Assembly (NCBI GenBank): GCA_013397075.1
Contig: VWZS01002260.1
Coordinates: 722,678 to 786,677, forward strand
Length of the DNA: 64,000 nucleotides
DNA from: Rhabdornis inornatus
Taxonomy: Eukaryota > Chordata > Aves > Passeriformes > Rhabdornithidae
Direction of reading: 5' to 3'
The position numbers were made by a program, and so were the translations under genes. Below the pieces are notes generated by a model that made no database searches, was not told the origin of the DNA, and was given only the letters and a program-made list of their open reading frames with translations. Numbering within the stretch: the first letter of the stretch is position 1; every line of letters begins with the position of its first letter. Shown here in pieces: positions 1-10,782 of this stretch.

Positions 1-562
1 TTGACATTGGAAACAGCTACTTGTACAGTGTCACAACAGCAAAGCAGCAATTATGTGGGGTCTGATATTTCTCATGCAAATTATAACAAAAAATAGAAAC
101 ACATCTATAAAACCTGCTACCTTAAAGACCAGTTTGGATTCAGAACACAGTCTGTACTTTTAGGATCACCAAATTAAAATGTAGAGGGCTAAATATACAG
201 AACTGTTTTCTCTGATGTGAAGAGGAAAAAAATAGTGCAAAAGACTATATTTCAAAACACTTGTCAGGACTACTTTTCTAATGACTTCATGCTGAAAAGC
301 TTAAATAACTGAAACAAAGGTTTGGGGGAATTCTTCCAGTAAGGACAGTGTAAGAAGAAAGAGACAGCACCATACATGTATTTCTTATATTTATGTTTCC
401 AAAATAATTACATGGCTGCATTGGAACATATGAATTAACCTATTCCCATGTGCTTTGGATAGTAAGGGCACACGGCATTTTTTCACATCCCTACCGGACT
501 AGCACATGTAATAAAAATGGATAACCAGGACAAGAAAATTAGTACTGGGACCAAGCCCATAC

Positions 563-568
563 TTTATT
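563..568 (-). promoter_or_regulatory. Possible polyadenylation signal AATAAA
   Basis: A minus-strand AATAAA about 0.8 kb downstream of the stop codon at 1356. It would serve the candidate terminal exon. The hexamer is common by chance in AT-rich DNA, so this is weak. Confidence 0.2.
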
Positions 569-1355
569 AGAAGCTCTTTCTTTTTCTTTCTTTTACTCTC
601 TTTCTACAAATACAAACAAGCCCTGTGAAAGTATCACAGTAAGGGAACACTAAATTAAAAGACCCAACCACAATAGCATTACCATTAGAGGTTACAACAA
701 ATGAAATCATTGCTGGGAAAAATCCTAAATGCATGCATCTCCACAAAGAACTTCAAAACAATGACTTTAGTCCATAGGGAAATGCTGTGGTATATAATAC
801 AGTATCATTACAATAAAAAAGGAGCCATGAGGCACATCACTAAGAGAGAAAACAAATCAAAACAAAACAGTGAAGAAAAGCAAGCAGCTTATTGTGTCTC
901 TGCCAAGGGTGAAGTAAACAGTACATCTGTTTCACAATTCAGACCCCTACATCTGACCAAAACTGCCCATTAGAAAACCGAGTCAGGAAAGGTTAGTGAC
1001 ACTTTGAGTGTCTAGTTTCTTTATGCTTTTTCCTTGCACACAGAAAAGCAATTCTGAGTGCACATATTTATAATAAATCCCATTGTTAAAAGAAAATAAC
1101 TTTAGAAATTTCCTTTTACATTAAAAATACTCTTATCATAAACATGGAACATACTGTGTACAGGCAGTCTGTCTGACTTACAGCAGCTCAGTTCAGCCTG
1201 TGCAAGATAACCAGGAGTAATGGTTTTTGATAATCAGGCCACAGTATTAATATAACATGAACCATAAATGCTTTTGTACTACATCGCTGGTTAAGCTACC
1301 AAATCTCATTGGAATATTAAGGAGGAAAAAGCTATCTTCCACTTTCTCTTCTAAA

Positions 1356-1606
1356 TTATAAAACATGCTTCAGAGTATTTCTCCAGATGCCTATTTCTCC
1401 AGAACAGACACTACAAATGTGAGTATGTGGTACAGTGATTAATGGCTGTATCTCTTGCATAAACCTCTGATCTGTAGTATCCAGTTCAAATTCAAATGTT
1501 GCTTGCTGGGTCAGAGTTTTGTCTCCATAGAACTTAGCTGTGAGATTTAAAAAGCCAGTAATACTGGAAGGGATCAGTCTGTTTGGGTAAGAGGAATTCA
1601 ATTGCT
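1356..1606 (-). CDS. Candidate terminal coding exon of an unidentified gene
   Basis: Seen: on the minus strand a pyrimidine-rich acceptor (TTTTCCTCTCCCAG) ends at 1607, followed by 82 open codons and a TAA stop at 1356. The reading has ordinary globular-protein composition, including the stretch TAKFYGDKTLTQQATFEFEL and a Cys-x2-Cys pair (CSVC) near the end. It starts with two bases that complete a codon begun by the exon at 3061-3106, so the phase fits. A possible AATAAA lies downstream at 563-568. Inference: this could be the last exon of a minus-strand gene, with the sequence left of it as 3' UTR. I do not recognise the family. An internal donor (GTACCA, about 1430) is possible, in which case the Cys pair would be intronic. 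Alternative: chance open frame or pseudogene. Confidence 0.42.
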
Positions 1607-3060
1607 CTGGGAGAGGAAAACACCATTTTAACAGGTTTCATCAGTCTTCTTCTATAGCATTAATCTGAAGGCACTCATTTTGACTGATGCCAATTGTGCA
1701 GAAACTCTAAATAACATCCGTTTTCATCAATATTATCAATAAGTTATACATAAAAAGGCAGTATCAATGCTGAGATTTGGGGAGTATTTTACAACAGATC
1801 AGAATAAGGTGACTCAGAAATATACACCTTATGTAAAATGTACAGCTCTTCAGAAACACAACCCATACATGTCATTACAACTAAATTTCATATTAGCATG
1901 GGGCAATGGCAACTACAAACTCACAAGCTTTTCACAGAAACAGCATCATCATAATATAATGTTTACAACAACTCTGCTTCCATAAAATAAATAAATGAAT
2001 TACATAAATATAAAAACAAAAGCACAAAAATATTTTGATTTTACAAAACAAAATTCTGGTTAAAATATTTGAATAGTTTGTAAGGCAATTCCACATCAAT
2101 AGCTGGTAGGATAGAATTCAAATAACATAGCTGACTTTCTTGCTATTTTGCATTTACTTATGGTAGGTGAAACAGAAAGCCGAAGCCCATTCCTAACTAG
2201 TTTTGATCATTAAAAAATCCATGGCAATTTTAACAAGAGTACGGGTGTTAAATTAATCAGAGTGAATTGGCCAAATTCCAGTTCTCGTAATTACATCCTG
2301 CATACCTAAAATTCTCCCTGCAGTTTCAACTGGAGAAGTTAATCTTTGCTTTTCTTCTAAAAAACCATTGCATATTGTGGTGCTACTAACATAACTTTTG
2401 GTCCAAAAAGTTTCATTTCACTACCAGGCAAATGGGCTGAAAAGCTTTTGGGTCTCCTCAGACTAAAGATACCTTAAAAACATAACTGTTCTGGTATGTT
2501 ACTTCATCCAGCCTTTTCCCCCTCATCATACACGTATCTGTCCTCTCCCCTGAATGCAGTGGAAGCATCTATTCCATTGCTTCTCTAGTAAAGAAAACCT
2601 TGCTTGTGCCTTCCACAACCCTAATCTGCAAAATCAAGCATCCCACTCATCTGAGATAGAGTCAGGTGAAAGAACGCAATGAGCATCCTCATGGGCTCTC
2701 CAGACAAGGAACAAGAAAACTCACTTGGCACTTGGCCTTTTGGCTTTGGGTCTTACAAAGAGCACAGGCATTTGCTGCCTCTGCTCTTTCAGAAACAAAT
2801 AGAAGGACTAGGACTCCTTCTCTACTCTTAGACACCAGAAAAATGGCAGGCATGGTAGCAGTGTAATTCTTTCTTTCCCACCAATAGTTACATATAATAA
2901 TTCAAAGTCCAGCATCTATCTAACCAATTAACCAGAAAGATTTGGATAGAAACCAACTGTGGAAGTCACCATTAATTTTTAAAATAGCTAAACTATTAGG
3001 CCTTATGGACTGCCAACATTGTATCAGAATTCTTCATGCAGTCACTAGAAAAAGACTTAC

Positions 3061-3106
3061 TTGCTTTTGCAGAAGAATCCAGGATAGCATATGTAAATTG
3101 ATGTAA
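3061..3106 (-). CDS. Candidate 46-bp internal exon of the same gene
   Basis: Seen: on the minus strand this short block lies between an acceptor (CTTTGGCCTTTCTACAG) and a near-perfect donor (GCAA followed by GTAAGT). It reads LHQFTYAILDSSAKA plus one base. The next candidate exon (1606 leftwards) supplies the two bases needed to finish the codon as AAG (Lys), and the preceding one (3258-3386) ends in phase 0. Inference: it is a real or formerly real exon. The splice sites are among the best seen in the window. It is too short to identify a protein family. Confidence 0.42.
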
Positions 3107-3257
3107 CTGTAGAAAGGCCAAAGACAGAGAGTAAGAACACGCTGCCACACAGAAAGAGAACATGCCTGTTAAGGTTACAGGGGACGAGGGACATGCAGAC
3201 GCTGGGCTGCTCCAGGCAGGTAAAAATAGGCATCTGTCAGTCTGCCACTCCTCTGAC

Positions 3258-3386
3258 ATGGCCCTGCTGGCTCCTCTCCAGGTAAGCTGCTTTCTGAGCC
3301 GAGCACAAATGTATATTGTACAGAAGGCTGGCTAGAGTTTTGCAAGTTTCTATTAAGGCACGCTTTGTAAATGATAACGTCTCTAA
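3258..3386 (-). CDS. Candidate 129-bp internal exon, helix-rich
   Basis: Seen: a minus-strand acceptor (TTTTGCTTGTTACAG) precedes 43 open codons starting LETLSFTKRALIETCKTLAS and ending in QQGH, in phase 0 at both ends. The composition (Leu, Ala, Lys, Cys spaced as in amphipathic helices) suggests an alpha-helical, possibly repeat-type (HEAT/ARM-like) protein, but that is only an impression. The weak point is the donor, GTCAGA, which has C at the third position. A second GT (GTGGCA) nine bases on would also keep phase. Together with 3061-3106 and 1356-1606 it gives about 141 codons without a stop. Confidence 0.38.
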
Positions 3387-3816
3387 CTGTAACAAGCAAA
3401 ATATTATGAATTGATTTCAGCATGAGCTATTCAAGATAAGATGGAATAGTAACAGTGGCTGAAGTAGCAGTGTTAAAATGAGACACAGGGTCTATTCCTT
3501 GCTTCTGACCACTGTAGATAAGCAATAAAATTATACATGGCTGCAACAGCATTCTGTGTCAAGAGTATTAAGTGGACAGCTTCTAATTACCTTTAGCTCA
3601 TAAAGCTGGAGAGTTTGATCAATTGCTTAAAAGCTTTTTAGTTTAATTTATTTTAATCAACAATTCTATTTTTAGCAGTTGTGTCTAAGATGTTTTTCCA
3701 GTAAATGGGTGGGTAGAAGGTTGGTTGAGGGTCTGGTTAGCTATGTGGCCTACCTCCCAAGATGCACAACCCCAAAGTTTCCAGCTCAGTAAGAATCTGC
3801 TGGTGTAAAATGAGAT

Positions 3817-4800
3817 TGTGCTGGTTTTTACATCAGCAGGAAATTAAACTACAATAAAGCCACTCCCCTCCCCCTGCCCATATGGGAGGCACAAAAAAGA
3901 GAGATCATGGGTTGAGATAACAATTTACTAAGAGCACAAAGCAATGGAGTAAAACACATTCAATATAATTATATTAATAATAATTATAAGTAATTAATAT
4001 GGCAATATTAATAGCAAAAGAATACAAAAAAGAGGTGTTTTACCCATAAAATGGTATTCACCATTGTAAACAAAACCAAGGTGGTGGCTGTTTTGTGCAG
4101 GTCACCCCTGCGTGGTTTCCCCAGACAAATGCAATCTATGACCGTTCCTGCCCACTGCCCTCACACATTTGGGAACAAAGGCAATATGGTGGTGGAGCTC
4201 ACGTGGTGAACACTTCCCAGCCCCCAGCCCCAAATAGTGAAGGACACTGATCCCCTGCCAGCCGCCTCCTGGCTGGCGCTGTTGCTTCAGCACTAGGAGC
4301 GATTGAGTTTTCGCCGCTGTCCCTTTCAGCACCAGAGGTCCATAGCTGCTCTCTGGAGAGAACGGGAAGGAGGGGACTGGCGGGATGGCAGAGGGACCGA
4401 GCCTGCAGGAGTTAATGCCAAAACTTTGCCAGAGCAAGATAAAATGATCCTTTCTGAACAAAACCATGACCCCCAGCAATGATGTGCCTGGTACAGAATA
4501 ACAACCTGGTCACACCTACACAGCACTGAACTCTCCCCCTCCCCTGTAACCAGCACTAAGGCACTGGAGTCTGGGAACCCTACAGCAGTGGCCATTTTTT
4601 ATAGAAATATTCCTTTCTTCCAGTTGCAGCAATGTCCAATAATATCTAATGCATTTTTTATCAATGTGGTGGGATTCAGTGAGAGGAGGACATTAATGCT
4701 CCCATGCTTTTCTAAACATGGCTGTCATCCCTGGCAACATTTTCCATGTCCCTGCTCGTGGTGTAGGGCACTAGGATGGAAAGCCCTTGACAAGGTGTTT
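3817..4800 (-). mobile_element. Endogenous retroviral solo LTR remnant (antisense)
   Basis: This GC-rich block stands out from AT-rich surroundings and reads as an LTR on the minus strand. The plus-strand start TGTGCTGG at 3817 would be the LTR's 3' end. The motif TTATCTCAACCC (complement of 3909-3920) sits next to an AGTAAA-type polyadenylation signal (3924-3929). The same 12-base motif follows the ATTAAA of the LTR at 25988-26581. A TATAAAAAA box (complement of 4595-4603) lies upstream in the sense direction, so the U3-R-U5 order is right. An AT-rich stretch (3955-4030) lies within. The right border is uncertain, roughly 4790-4865, and no target-site duplication was found. No gag, pol or env sequence is attached. 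Confidence 0.6.
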
Positions 4801-5635
4801 ATTGGGCATGAAGAGTCCAAGAACTATGGAGAGTGAAAGAATGGCAGTTCGTGCTACTAGTACAAACATATTGTTTGGTTGTACCTTCTCCGAGACAAAA
4901 GAAATGGCTCAGGAAAAGGGCAGTTTTGATCACATTTCACAATCCCTCAGACTCTGGGGAAAAAATGGTGAAAAGGAAGTGAAAAGACATACAACAACTT
5001 CCGAAACTCTGCCACTGGATGCTAGAAGTACAAGCCATCCACAAAGATCCAAGACTGTTTTCACTAACGAAACTTTTATTCAAGGCTGCAATGTTATTCT
5101 TGGGATCCAATTTAATAATCCAATGGTACTGAATTTCCTTGTGCTTTTGTGGTATTGATTAATCCTTTAATGCTCATTTGGCTTATATGCATGTGAACTA
5201 TTCATGTACTAATTTTCATAAAATTCGGACCAGAACAGCATCAAGCTATTCTCTCACTACAGCACAAGCAATTTAATAAAAATATCCCCGTATGTCATAA
5301 GTCAGATCTTAAAAAGAGAGAAAAAACAACACAAAAATCATGGACTTCATGACTCTCATGAGGCTACAGAAAAGATCCATCCTTAGCTATAATAGGAAAA
5401 ATGACCTTGGCACAGGGCACTTCCTGAAAAACGAAGGACTGGTTGGGGTTAATGGCCTACAGCTTTGCCTGAGGCCATCAAGTCTCCCAGTCAGTCATTA
5501 ATCCCCCGGAAGTACCCCGGTGCCTTGATCATTTCTACTTAATTAAAGTCAGTGATCCCCAGGATGCCTCCATTTCACCAGGAGACTCTTTCTAGTTACT
5601 TCAAGGAATGTGCCTCTCAACTCCCTCCCTTCGTT

Positions 5636-5651
5636 TCTCTCTCTCTCTCTC
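5636..5651 (+). repeat. (TC)8 microsatellite
   Basis: Eight uninterrupted TC units in a pyrimidine-rich stretch. Confidence 0.9.
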
Positions 5652-5870
5652 AAGATATTTGACATGACATGTTCCAATTTCCTTTTTAATGGCCAATGTT
5701 TAATATGGCTTACAAATAATTATTTTTTATTTCATCTTTGACATGAACCCTTAGTCCAAAATTGAAAAATTAATTCTTTTTTTTCTAAGGGAAAAAATAC
5801 ATCTGTGGCTCCCTCATGAGGGACACTGAACTCAAAGTAAATAACTACCAAGGTTTAAAAAGCTTCCATT

Positions 5871-5884
5871 AAAAAAAAAAAAAA
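5871..5884 (+). repeat. A14 homopolymer
   Basis: Fourteen A followed by an A/C-rich degenerate tail. It could be a decayed retroposon tail, but no recognisable body is attached. Confidence 0.85.
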
Positions 5885-6064
5885 CAACAAACCAAAAGCA
5901 ATACATCTAAATGAGGAAAAAAAAGACCCCAGAATTATGCCATGGGGATGAGCAGAAATCACACAGGATAATTTAATGGAAAGTCAAAAATGAGAATCTG
6001 CTCTTATTGCCTTTTTTCCCCATCCAAGTCTGTAAGTCTGGAAGCACTTATGAGAGTTAATTTA

Positions 6065-6145
6065 ATGATTATCAGAGGCCCCACAGACTTCAGTGGAACT
6101 ACGCAGATGCAAAGAGGTAAGTACTTGTGTTTTCAGAAGCAAAGC
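6065..6145. repeat. Ancient amniote LINE-type fragment
   Basis: The segment with CAGACTTCAGTGGAACTACG and then GATGCAAAGAGGTAAGTAC resembles the 3' region of old CR1/L3-like elements common in reptile and bird genomes (a 'GACTTCAATGGGACTAC...AAGTTAAGCA' pattern). It is highly diverged. The assignment is from memory of the consensus. Confidence 0.35.
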
Positions 6146-6329
6146 CTACACTTACACAAAATAAAACAAACAAGCCAGAAGGGCCACCAATGTAGCTCTC
6201 TTCAGAGAATCTATTTCACCCACTGACATTTTGTTAACAGCCTGTTTCAGTTTAAAAAATATAGACCTAGACTTTGAAACTTCAAATGATGATCTCAAAA
6301 CAAGCTACATATTAAAATTACACTCTTAT

Positions 6330-6440
6330 GTACATCTGAAAACTGAGGTAGAGAGTTAGGTCAATGTCATATACAAGAGCCTCAGAGGCATTCACTATCC
6401 CAAAGATCTGATAACCCAAGTCCTGATCTTTCAAATCTTC
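6330..6440 (-). repeat. MIR/L2-like ancient repeat fragment
   Basis: The stretch CTGAAAACTGAGGTAGAGAG and the following GGTCAATGTCATATACAAGAG match, with many changes, the antisense of the MIR/L2 core (CCTCAGTTTTC..., and 'GACCTTGGGCAAGT'). Diverged; borders approximate. Confidence 0.42.
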
Positions 6441-7075
6441 AGTATCCCATGTGGTAGGAGGCTGTAGTGCCTCTTTAAATTAATGTTCACACTTAAACCT
6501 GTACTTACTGTACAGGGTCCAAGCACCTGATGATTTGGAGTATTTAAAGTCCAAGTTAGAACTTTGCAGCCTACTTCTCACTCTATAACAGACTGCACCA
6601 ACACTATAGGGATTAGTTCCCTTTGCAGGCCTAAGTTCAAACCAGGATTTTAACTTAGTAAAGAAAGCAAATAGCTATTCCAGACAACAGCAAAGAAAGT
6701 ATTACAATAGCCTTTCAAAACTCTGCATTGAAGTAGGTAGCTATTTTGGCAAAATAGCAAATAATACAAATACATGCATGTATGTATGGCCCAGCACACA
6801 CAATAAATAGGGCAAATAAATACCTATATCTATGTGTACACACTGTACACTTGTGGGGTGGGGTGTGTGTGTATACATAGAGAGAAACAGAGAAGGCATT
6901 TTGTAATTTCTTAATACTATCACAGAACGAGAATATAACTAGACTGATTCATTATCCTAGAATTTTGCAGAACAAGTTGACATGCTTGTTGAATCTCTAC
7001 AGACAGAATGTTCCATAAAAATAAGAAAATAAAACTGTCACATGATAGCCATATGTATTGAGTTACCAATTTTAT

Positions 7076-7124
7076 ATTACCAATACTTCATTTCATTACC
7101 AATATTACCAATACTTTATTTCAT
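7076..7124 (+). repeat. Short tandem duplication, 28-bp period
   Basis: Two 21-bp copies (7076-7096 and 7104-7124) of attaccaatactt(c/t)atttcat, differing at one base, with a partial third motif between them. Local slippage duplication. Confidence 0.8.
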
Positions 7125-8136
7125 GCTAGTCAAAAGCAATGACATAGCAAGTTAGACCGTAAATCCAAATCATTTACACATTGCATCATAACTGCTTCAG
7201 TCACTGACAGCATAACTGAACTTGATTGCTATTGGTCTGATCATAAATGTAAATTTTCCTCTCGTGATTATAACAGCAGTGACTGATGCTTTTAGGATAT
7301 TTTTGTAACTATTTAACACCACTTTCAAGGCATTTATGGCTGCTATAAAAACAATTATTATTAATTATTCCAACTGAAATAGCCTGTAGGGGTCCCAGTT
7401 CCTGGAAAGACTTGCGTGAGAGAATTTCCTAGCCACTACAAAAGAAAACTCAAATGTGCATTGAATATACAAGTTACTTAGTTATATTCAGATCATCACC
7501 TCAGTGATTCTTCAGCAACATTATGGAAGTTATAGTTATCATGAGTTCCTTTTAAAGCTGCCCTTTCTGGATATAAATAAGCCTTGACAAAGTCTGCCCA
7601 ATCTTTTTATTATTTCAAGTTTGACATAACTAACATAGGAGGTGAACCCTCTCCAAGAAAGCATGACTGTGCTATAATGAAGATGTCATGATCTTGACAA
7701 ACATAAAAGAGTTAATTTAAAATTTTGACAGCTGCAGGTCTGAATCCAAACTTTTTCAGAATACTGACTTTCTCATCTGCTATTTTGGTTTACAAACAAG
7801 AAGCAAAATGAGCCTATGCTGAATAGACCTTCTCTGTCTTGAATTTACCAGGATGAATGAAAGAGTTTTGTGCCTCCCAATTAGCACTAGTCAGATAGAA
7901 GTACATCCCCACACAATGCAGAATGTTTGCAACCCTGAGATGGCATCCATCCCTGAATAAGCACACCCCGTTTATGAGTTCTAACTGTTCATATTTCATT
8001 TGCTACTCACCTTTCAATTATGATGCTTTTCTTACTACGGAATGAGCTAGGCAAGAATGACACCAAGTTAAATGTAAATGATACCTTCCATACCATAGTA
8101 TTGCTTAAACATTACTATTTGCTGAACTACACTCAC

Positions 8137-8227
8137 ATCAAGCACAACATAGCATAAGAACAGCTTCATTTCCCATTGCATGCTCTTCCATTGGACAACA
8201 GGACATCTCAAAGGTTTGAGACGGTGC
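8137..8227 (-). pseudogene. Candidate 91-bp exon with ambiguous frame
   Basis: Seen: a minus-strand acceptor (CTGAGCTCCTGCAG) and a good donor (GAT followed by GTGAGTG) bound 91 bases. One frame is open throughout (HRLKPLRCPVVQWKSMQWEM onwards) and ends in phase 0, which would join the exon at 3258-3386. It needs two bases from the exon before it, and the nearest upstream candidate (8348-8472) does not provide them. The other two frames have stops. Inference: either a genuine exon joined to an exon I have not found, or a decayed exon with small indels. Identity unknown. Confidence 0.28.
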
Positions 8228-8347
8228 CTGCAGGAGCTCAGGCGTGACAATAGAGAAGATAAATTTTGTACATTAAACCACTTTATTGGTATCAATTTGG
8301 TATTAACAAATGGGTCCATGTATTAAAAAAAGAATAGTTTCACTAAC

Positions 8348-8472
8348 CATTTTCCTGATCAAAGAAATCATTTGCTAAGCGGACAAACTTTAAGCTTGTC
8401 AGTGAGAACAAACTTTGAACAGTTCAATGATGCTCTGGAAGAATTCCTTCTCCTGAACTACAGCTAAAAGAC
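8348..8472 (-). pseudogene. Exon-like block with an apparent one-base frame break
   Basis: Seen: a strong minus-strand acceptor (AACATTTTTTACAG) and a donor (ATG followed by GTTAGTG) bound 125 bases. No single frame is open. The first part reads LLAVVQEKEFFQSIIE in one frame, and the rest reads TVQSLFSLTSLKFVRLANDF and beyond in the next. The switch falls around 8421-8427. Inference: one base may have been lost, making 126 bases originally and leaving a disabled exon; an assembly error would look the same. The protein-like text in both halves is the only reason to think this was coding. No family recognised. Confidence 0.28.
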
Positions 8473-8924
8473 CTGTAAAAAATGTTATTTCAACACTGAA
8501 GCAGTTTAAGTGACTGACTGAAACCACAATGTATGAGAAGCATAAGTTGAGCTTGGCAGATCAGAGCCAAATAAAATGTGATGATAAGCGACATATCTAA
8601 TAATGTACTCTCAGTATCTTGTCATTAACACAATTATGTCACTACAGTCAATCAGTACTTTGCCTTGACTTTAAAGTAAGATTCTGAATACATGTTTCTA
8701 GAGTTGGAGGGAGTAGGGCAGAGAAGAATCATTAAATTTAAAGCCACAGTTATTCAGAGCTTTTTAGGAAAACAAGGTTATCCATTTATTATCTGCTTTG
8801 TGCTGGAATAATGTTAAAATGATTCTTACGAGTTCAATACCATCTGTAATAGCCCTCTGGCTATACAAAACAAAGGGACTCAAGATGAAGCATTCCTTTC
8901 ATGAACGAGAAACTGATTTACTAC

Positions 8925-9146
8925 CTGATAATTAATGCCATTCAGTTTGGTTTTTAGTAGGGATGAGTAGGATAAAATGACAATGCTGTCCTCTTGAAAA
9001 AGTTTCTTTGCTATGTGCTGGGAGGACTGACAAACATATGCCATCAGCAGTGGCAAGTGATGGCACCTGCCAGAATTAGCTATCCGAAGCCAACGATTCT
9101 GAAATGGATCACTTTTGCGGCTTAGTGACAAAGTCTGCATAGAAGC
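8925..9146 (-). pseudogene. Candidate 222-bp exon, unidentified
   Basis: Seen: a minus-strand acceptor (GTGCTTCTGCCTGTCCAG) and donor (CAG followed by GTAGTA) bound 74 open codons, including RKSDPFQNRWLRIANSG and HIAKKLFQEDSIVILSYSSL. An earlier possible donor (GGCAG followed by GTGCCA) lies inside it and would give the phase needed by 8137-8227. The frame stays open past the donor to a TGA at about 8880, so this may be an ordinary chance frame of 96 codons. Just upstream another frame (9109-9291) is also open and overlaps it. Inference: weak candidate exon of the same minus-strand locus. Identity unknown. Confidence 0.25.
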
Positions 9147-9639
9147 CTGGACAGGCAGAAGCACATTCACTATACTGAACCAGGGATAGAGCCCCTATGT
9201 TACTGTAGTCCACAACAGCAAGAATTAAATAACGTTCTTCAGGTAAAATTTGCCTGCATAAAGACTTCCACAAAAGATTTGCCTGCTTCAAGAGATCCGT
9301 TTATTTTTAGATAAATTATTAAAACAATGCTGAGACCCTGGCCATAAACCTCCAGTTGTTGGGATGTTCAGAAGGTAAGCTGCCTAAAATCCTTATGTTG
9401 TGCCTTATAAGAGCACCCATCCTGAAAAACCACTACTAGATTCCGAAGGAGCAGCTAGGACAATATCCAACAAACCAAATCCTCATGGGATATAAATGAA
9501 GCAAGAGCCTTGATTTTGCTAATCAATCAGATCTGCCATATAAGATGCTAATGTTCTTGGTACTTCCACCCTCGGAGTAGCTCTGTAAAGGGCTTCTGAA
9601 CTAACTGCAGTATGCTGAACAGTAAGCATCATCCTGCCC

Positions 9640-10160
9640 CTCTGGCCACTCTGACTGAATCTCTGTAAGCTTTTCTGACCCAGTCCCGGCTTTCCTGATA
9701 GCTTTACATGTAATCCTTTTCTGATCCCCACTCAGCTCTCCTGACACCGTTACTTCTCCATCTCTCATGCAGCTCTAATATTTGCTCTAATAGCTCTTTT
9801 TCTGCTTCACTTTTACTTCCTTCTCCATATCCTTAGGATCCAAATATTTCTTCCGGTGCTTCTGATTTCCTGTTCCTCTGACCTTGTGTCAGTCAAGGCA
9901 AAACTGGTCTGATCCTATCTGATCACACATTTTTCTCCAAACAATATTGTATATAGCTACAATCCGCTCTTCTCCTCGGTATTTTGATCCTTTTTACCTC
10001 CATTTGTCCTGTTCTGATCCACTTTCAGCTTCCCTTGAGCCTCTACTTTCCTCTCTGAGCCTTCTTTTGCTACACTGGATCCCTTCTCTACTCTTCCTGT
10101 GTGGCCCCAACTGCCCTTCAACATTTCCTTCTCTCTCAAAATCCCCTGAATCTCAGCTCT
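9640..10160. other. Pyrimidine-rich block with recurrent GATC motif
   Basis: The plus strand is C/T-rich here and the minus strand purine-rich. TGATCC or GGATCC-like motifs recur: GATC occurs at 9723, 9837, 9911, 9921, 9986, 10016 and 10078, about five times the chance rate. Spacing is irregular. Minus-strand frames are open in pieces (9519-9731, 9957-10139) but shift between frames. It could be a decayed minisatellite or a decayed low-complexity coding exon near the gene-like blocks at 8-11 kb. No family recognised. Confidence 0.4.
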
Positions 10161-10638
10161 GTAACATGTAGTATATTCAATATATGTACCGTGAAATCAG
10201 TGGGAATTTAATAGCAAAGAAATACACTGCCACTACTGCTGAAGAACAAGACTGTGGAAAATAAAGAAAACTATATTTACTACCCATTCTCAAGATCTAT
10301 TTCTCAAACCTAAATACAAATTTTAATTGTATTTTGCCTACGTTGTTAAGATATGAGCTCCTCATTCTAGTTTTAAATTGATACTTCTAAATCCTGCACC
10401 CTGTAAACCTCTATTTTGCACAAGTGATATTAGGGGGATGAGAATTTTATCATCCCCTGACCACTTTGCTCAAACGGGTACACGGCACTAACAATGGATG
10501 CATGCAATGAGGACCAGTGTAAGTTCCATCAGCTGCTATGACTGAAGAGTGGGTGGCTGTGAGCAGTGCTCCTGCAGTGCCCTGCTCTGGTGGCACTCAG
10601 CCTGCATGCACTGCTCAGGATGGCAGCTCAGCGCCCAT

Positions 10639-10782
10639 TCATTCCATCACTGGAAGTGGAATTATTTCTTCATTTGCCAGTGCAGCACGGAAAAAGGGCT
10701 CCCCAGTGACCACAATCACAATATTGCAGGTCTTGTACAGAGCCACGTGCTCACAAACCACAAACACAGGTAAGTCCGACAT
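10639..10782 (-). CDS. Short minus-strand reading frame, possible exon
   Basis: Seen: 47 codons from an ATG at 10782 to a TGA at 10639, beginning MSDLPVFVVCEHVALYKTCN, with a hydrophobic run (NIVIVVTG) followed by EPFFRAALANEE. A possible acceptor (CTTTGTTAG) precedes it and a possible donor (CCA followed by GTGATG) falls six codons before the stop. The surrounding 300 bases are richer in GC than neighbouring sequence. Inference: it reads like part of a globular protein, but is too short to be sure. It could be an upstream exon of the candidate gene at 1.3-9.1 kb. On the other strand the same place has a perfect-looking donor (ACACAG followed by GTAAGT at 10770), so a plus-strand exon is an alternative. 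Confidence 0.22.
   Translation of the reverse strand: MSDLPVFVVCEHVALYKTCNIVIVVTGEPFFRAALANEEIIPLPVME

Noticed and set aside
4102..4479. 125-codon minus-strand frame
   Set aside because: Lies in the GC-rich LTR, where stops are scarce; no protein similarity recognised.
4787..5158. 123-codon plus-strand frame at the edge of the LTR
   Set aside because: No recognised domain, no splice or promoter context; likely chance.
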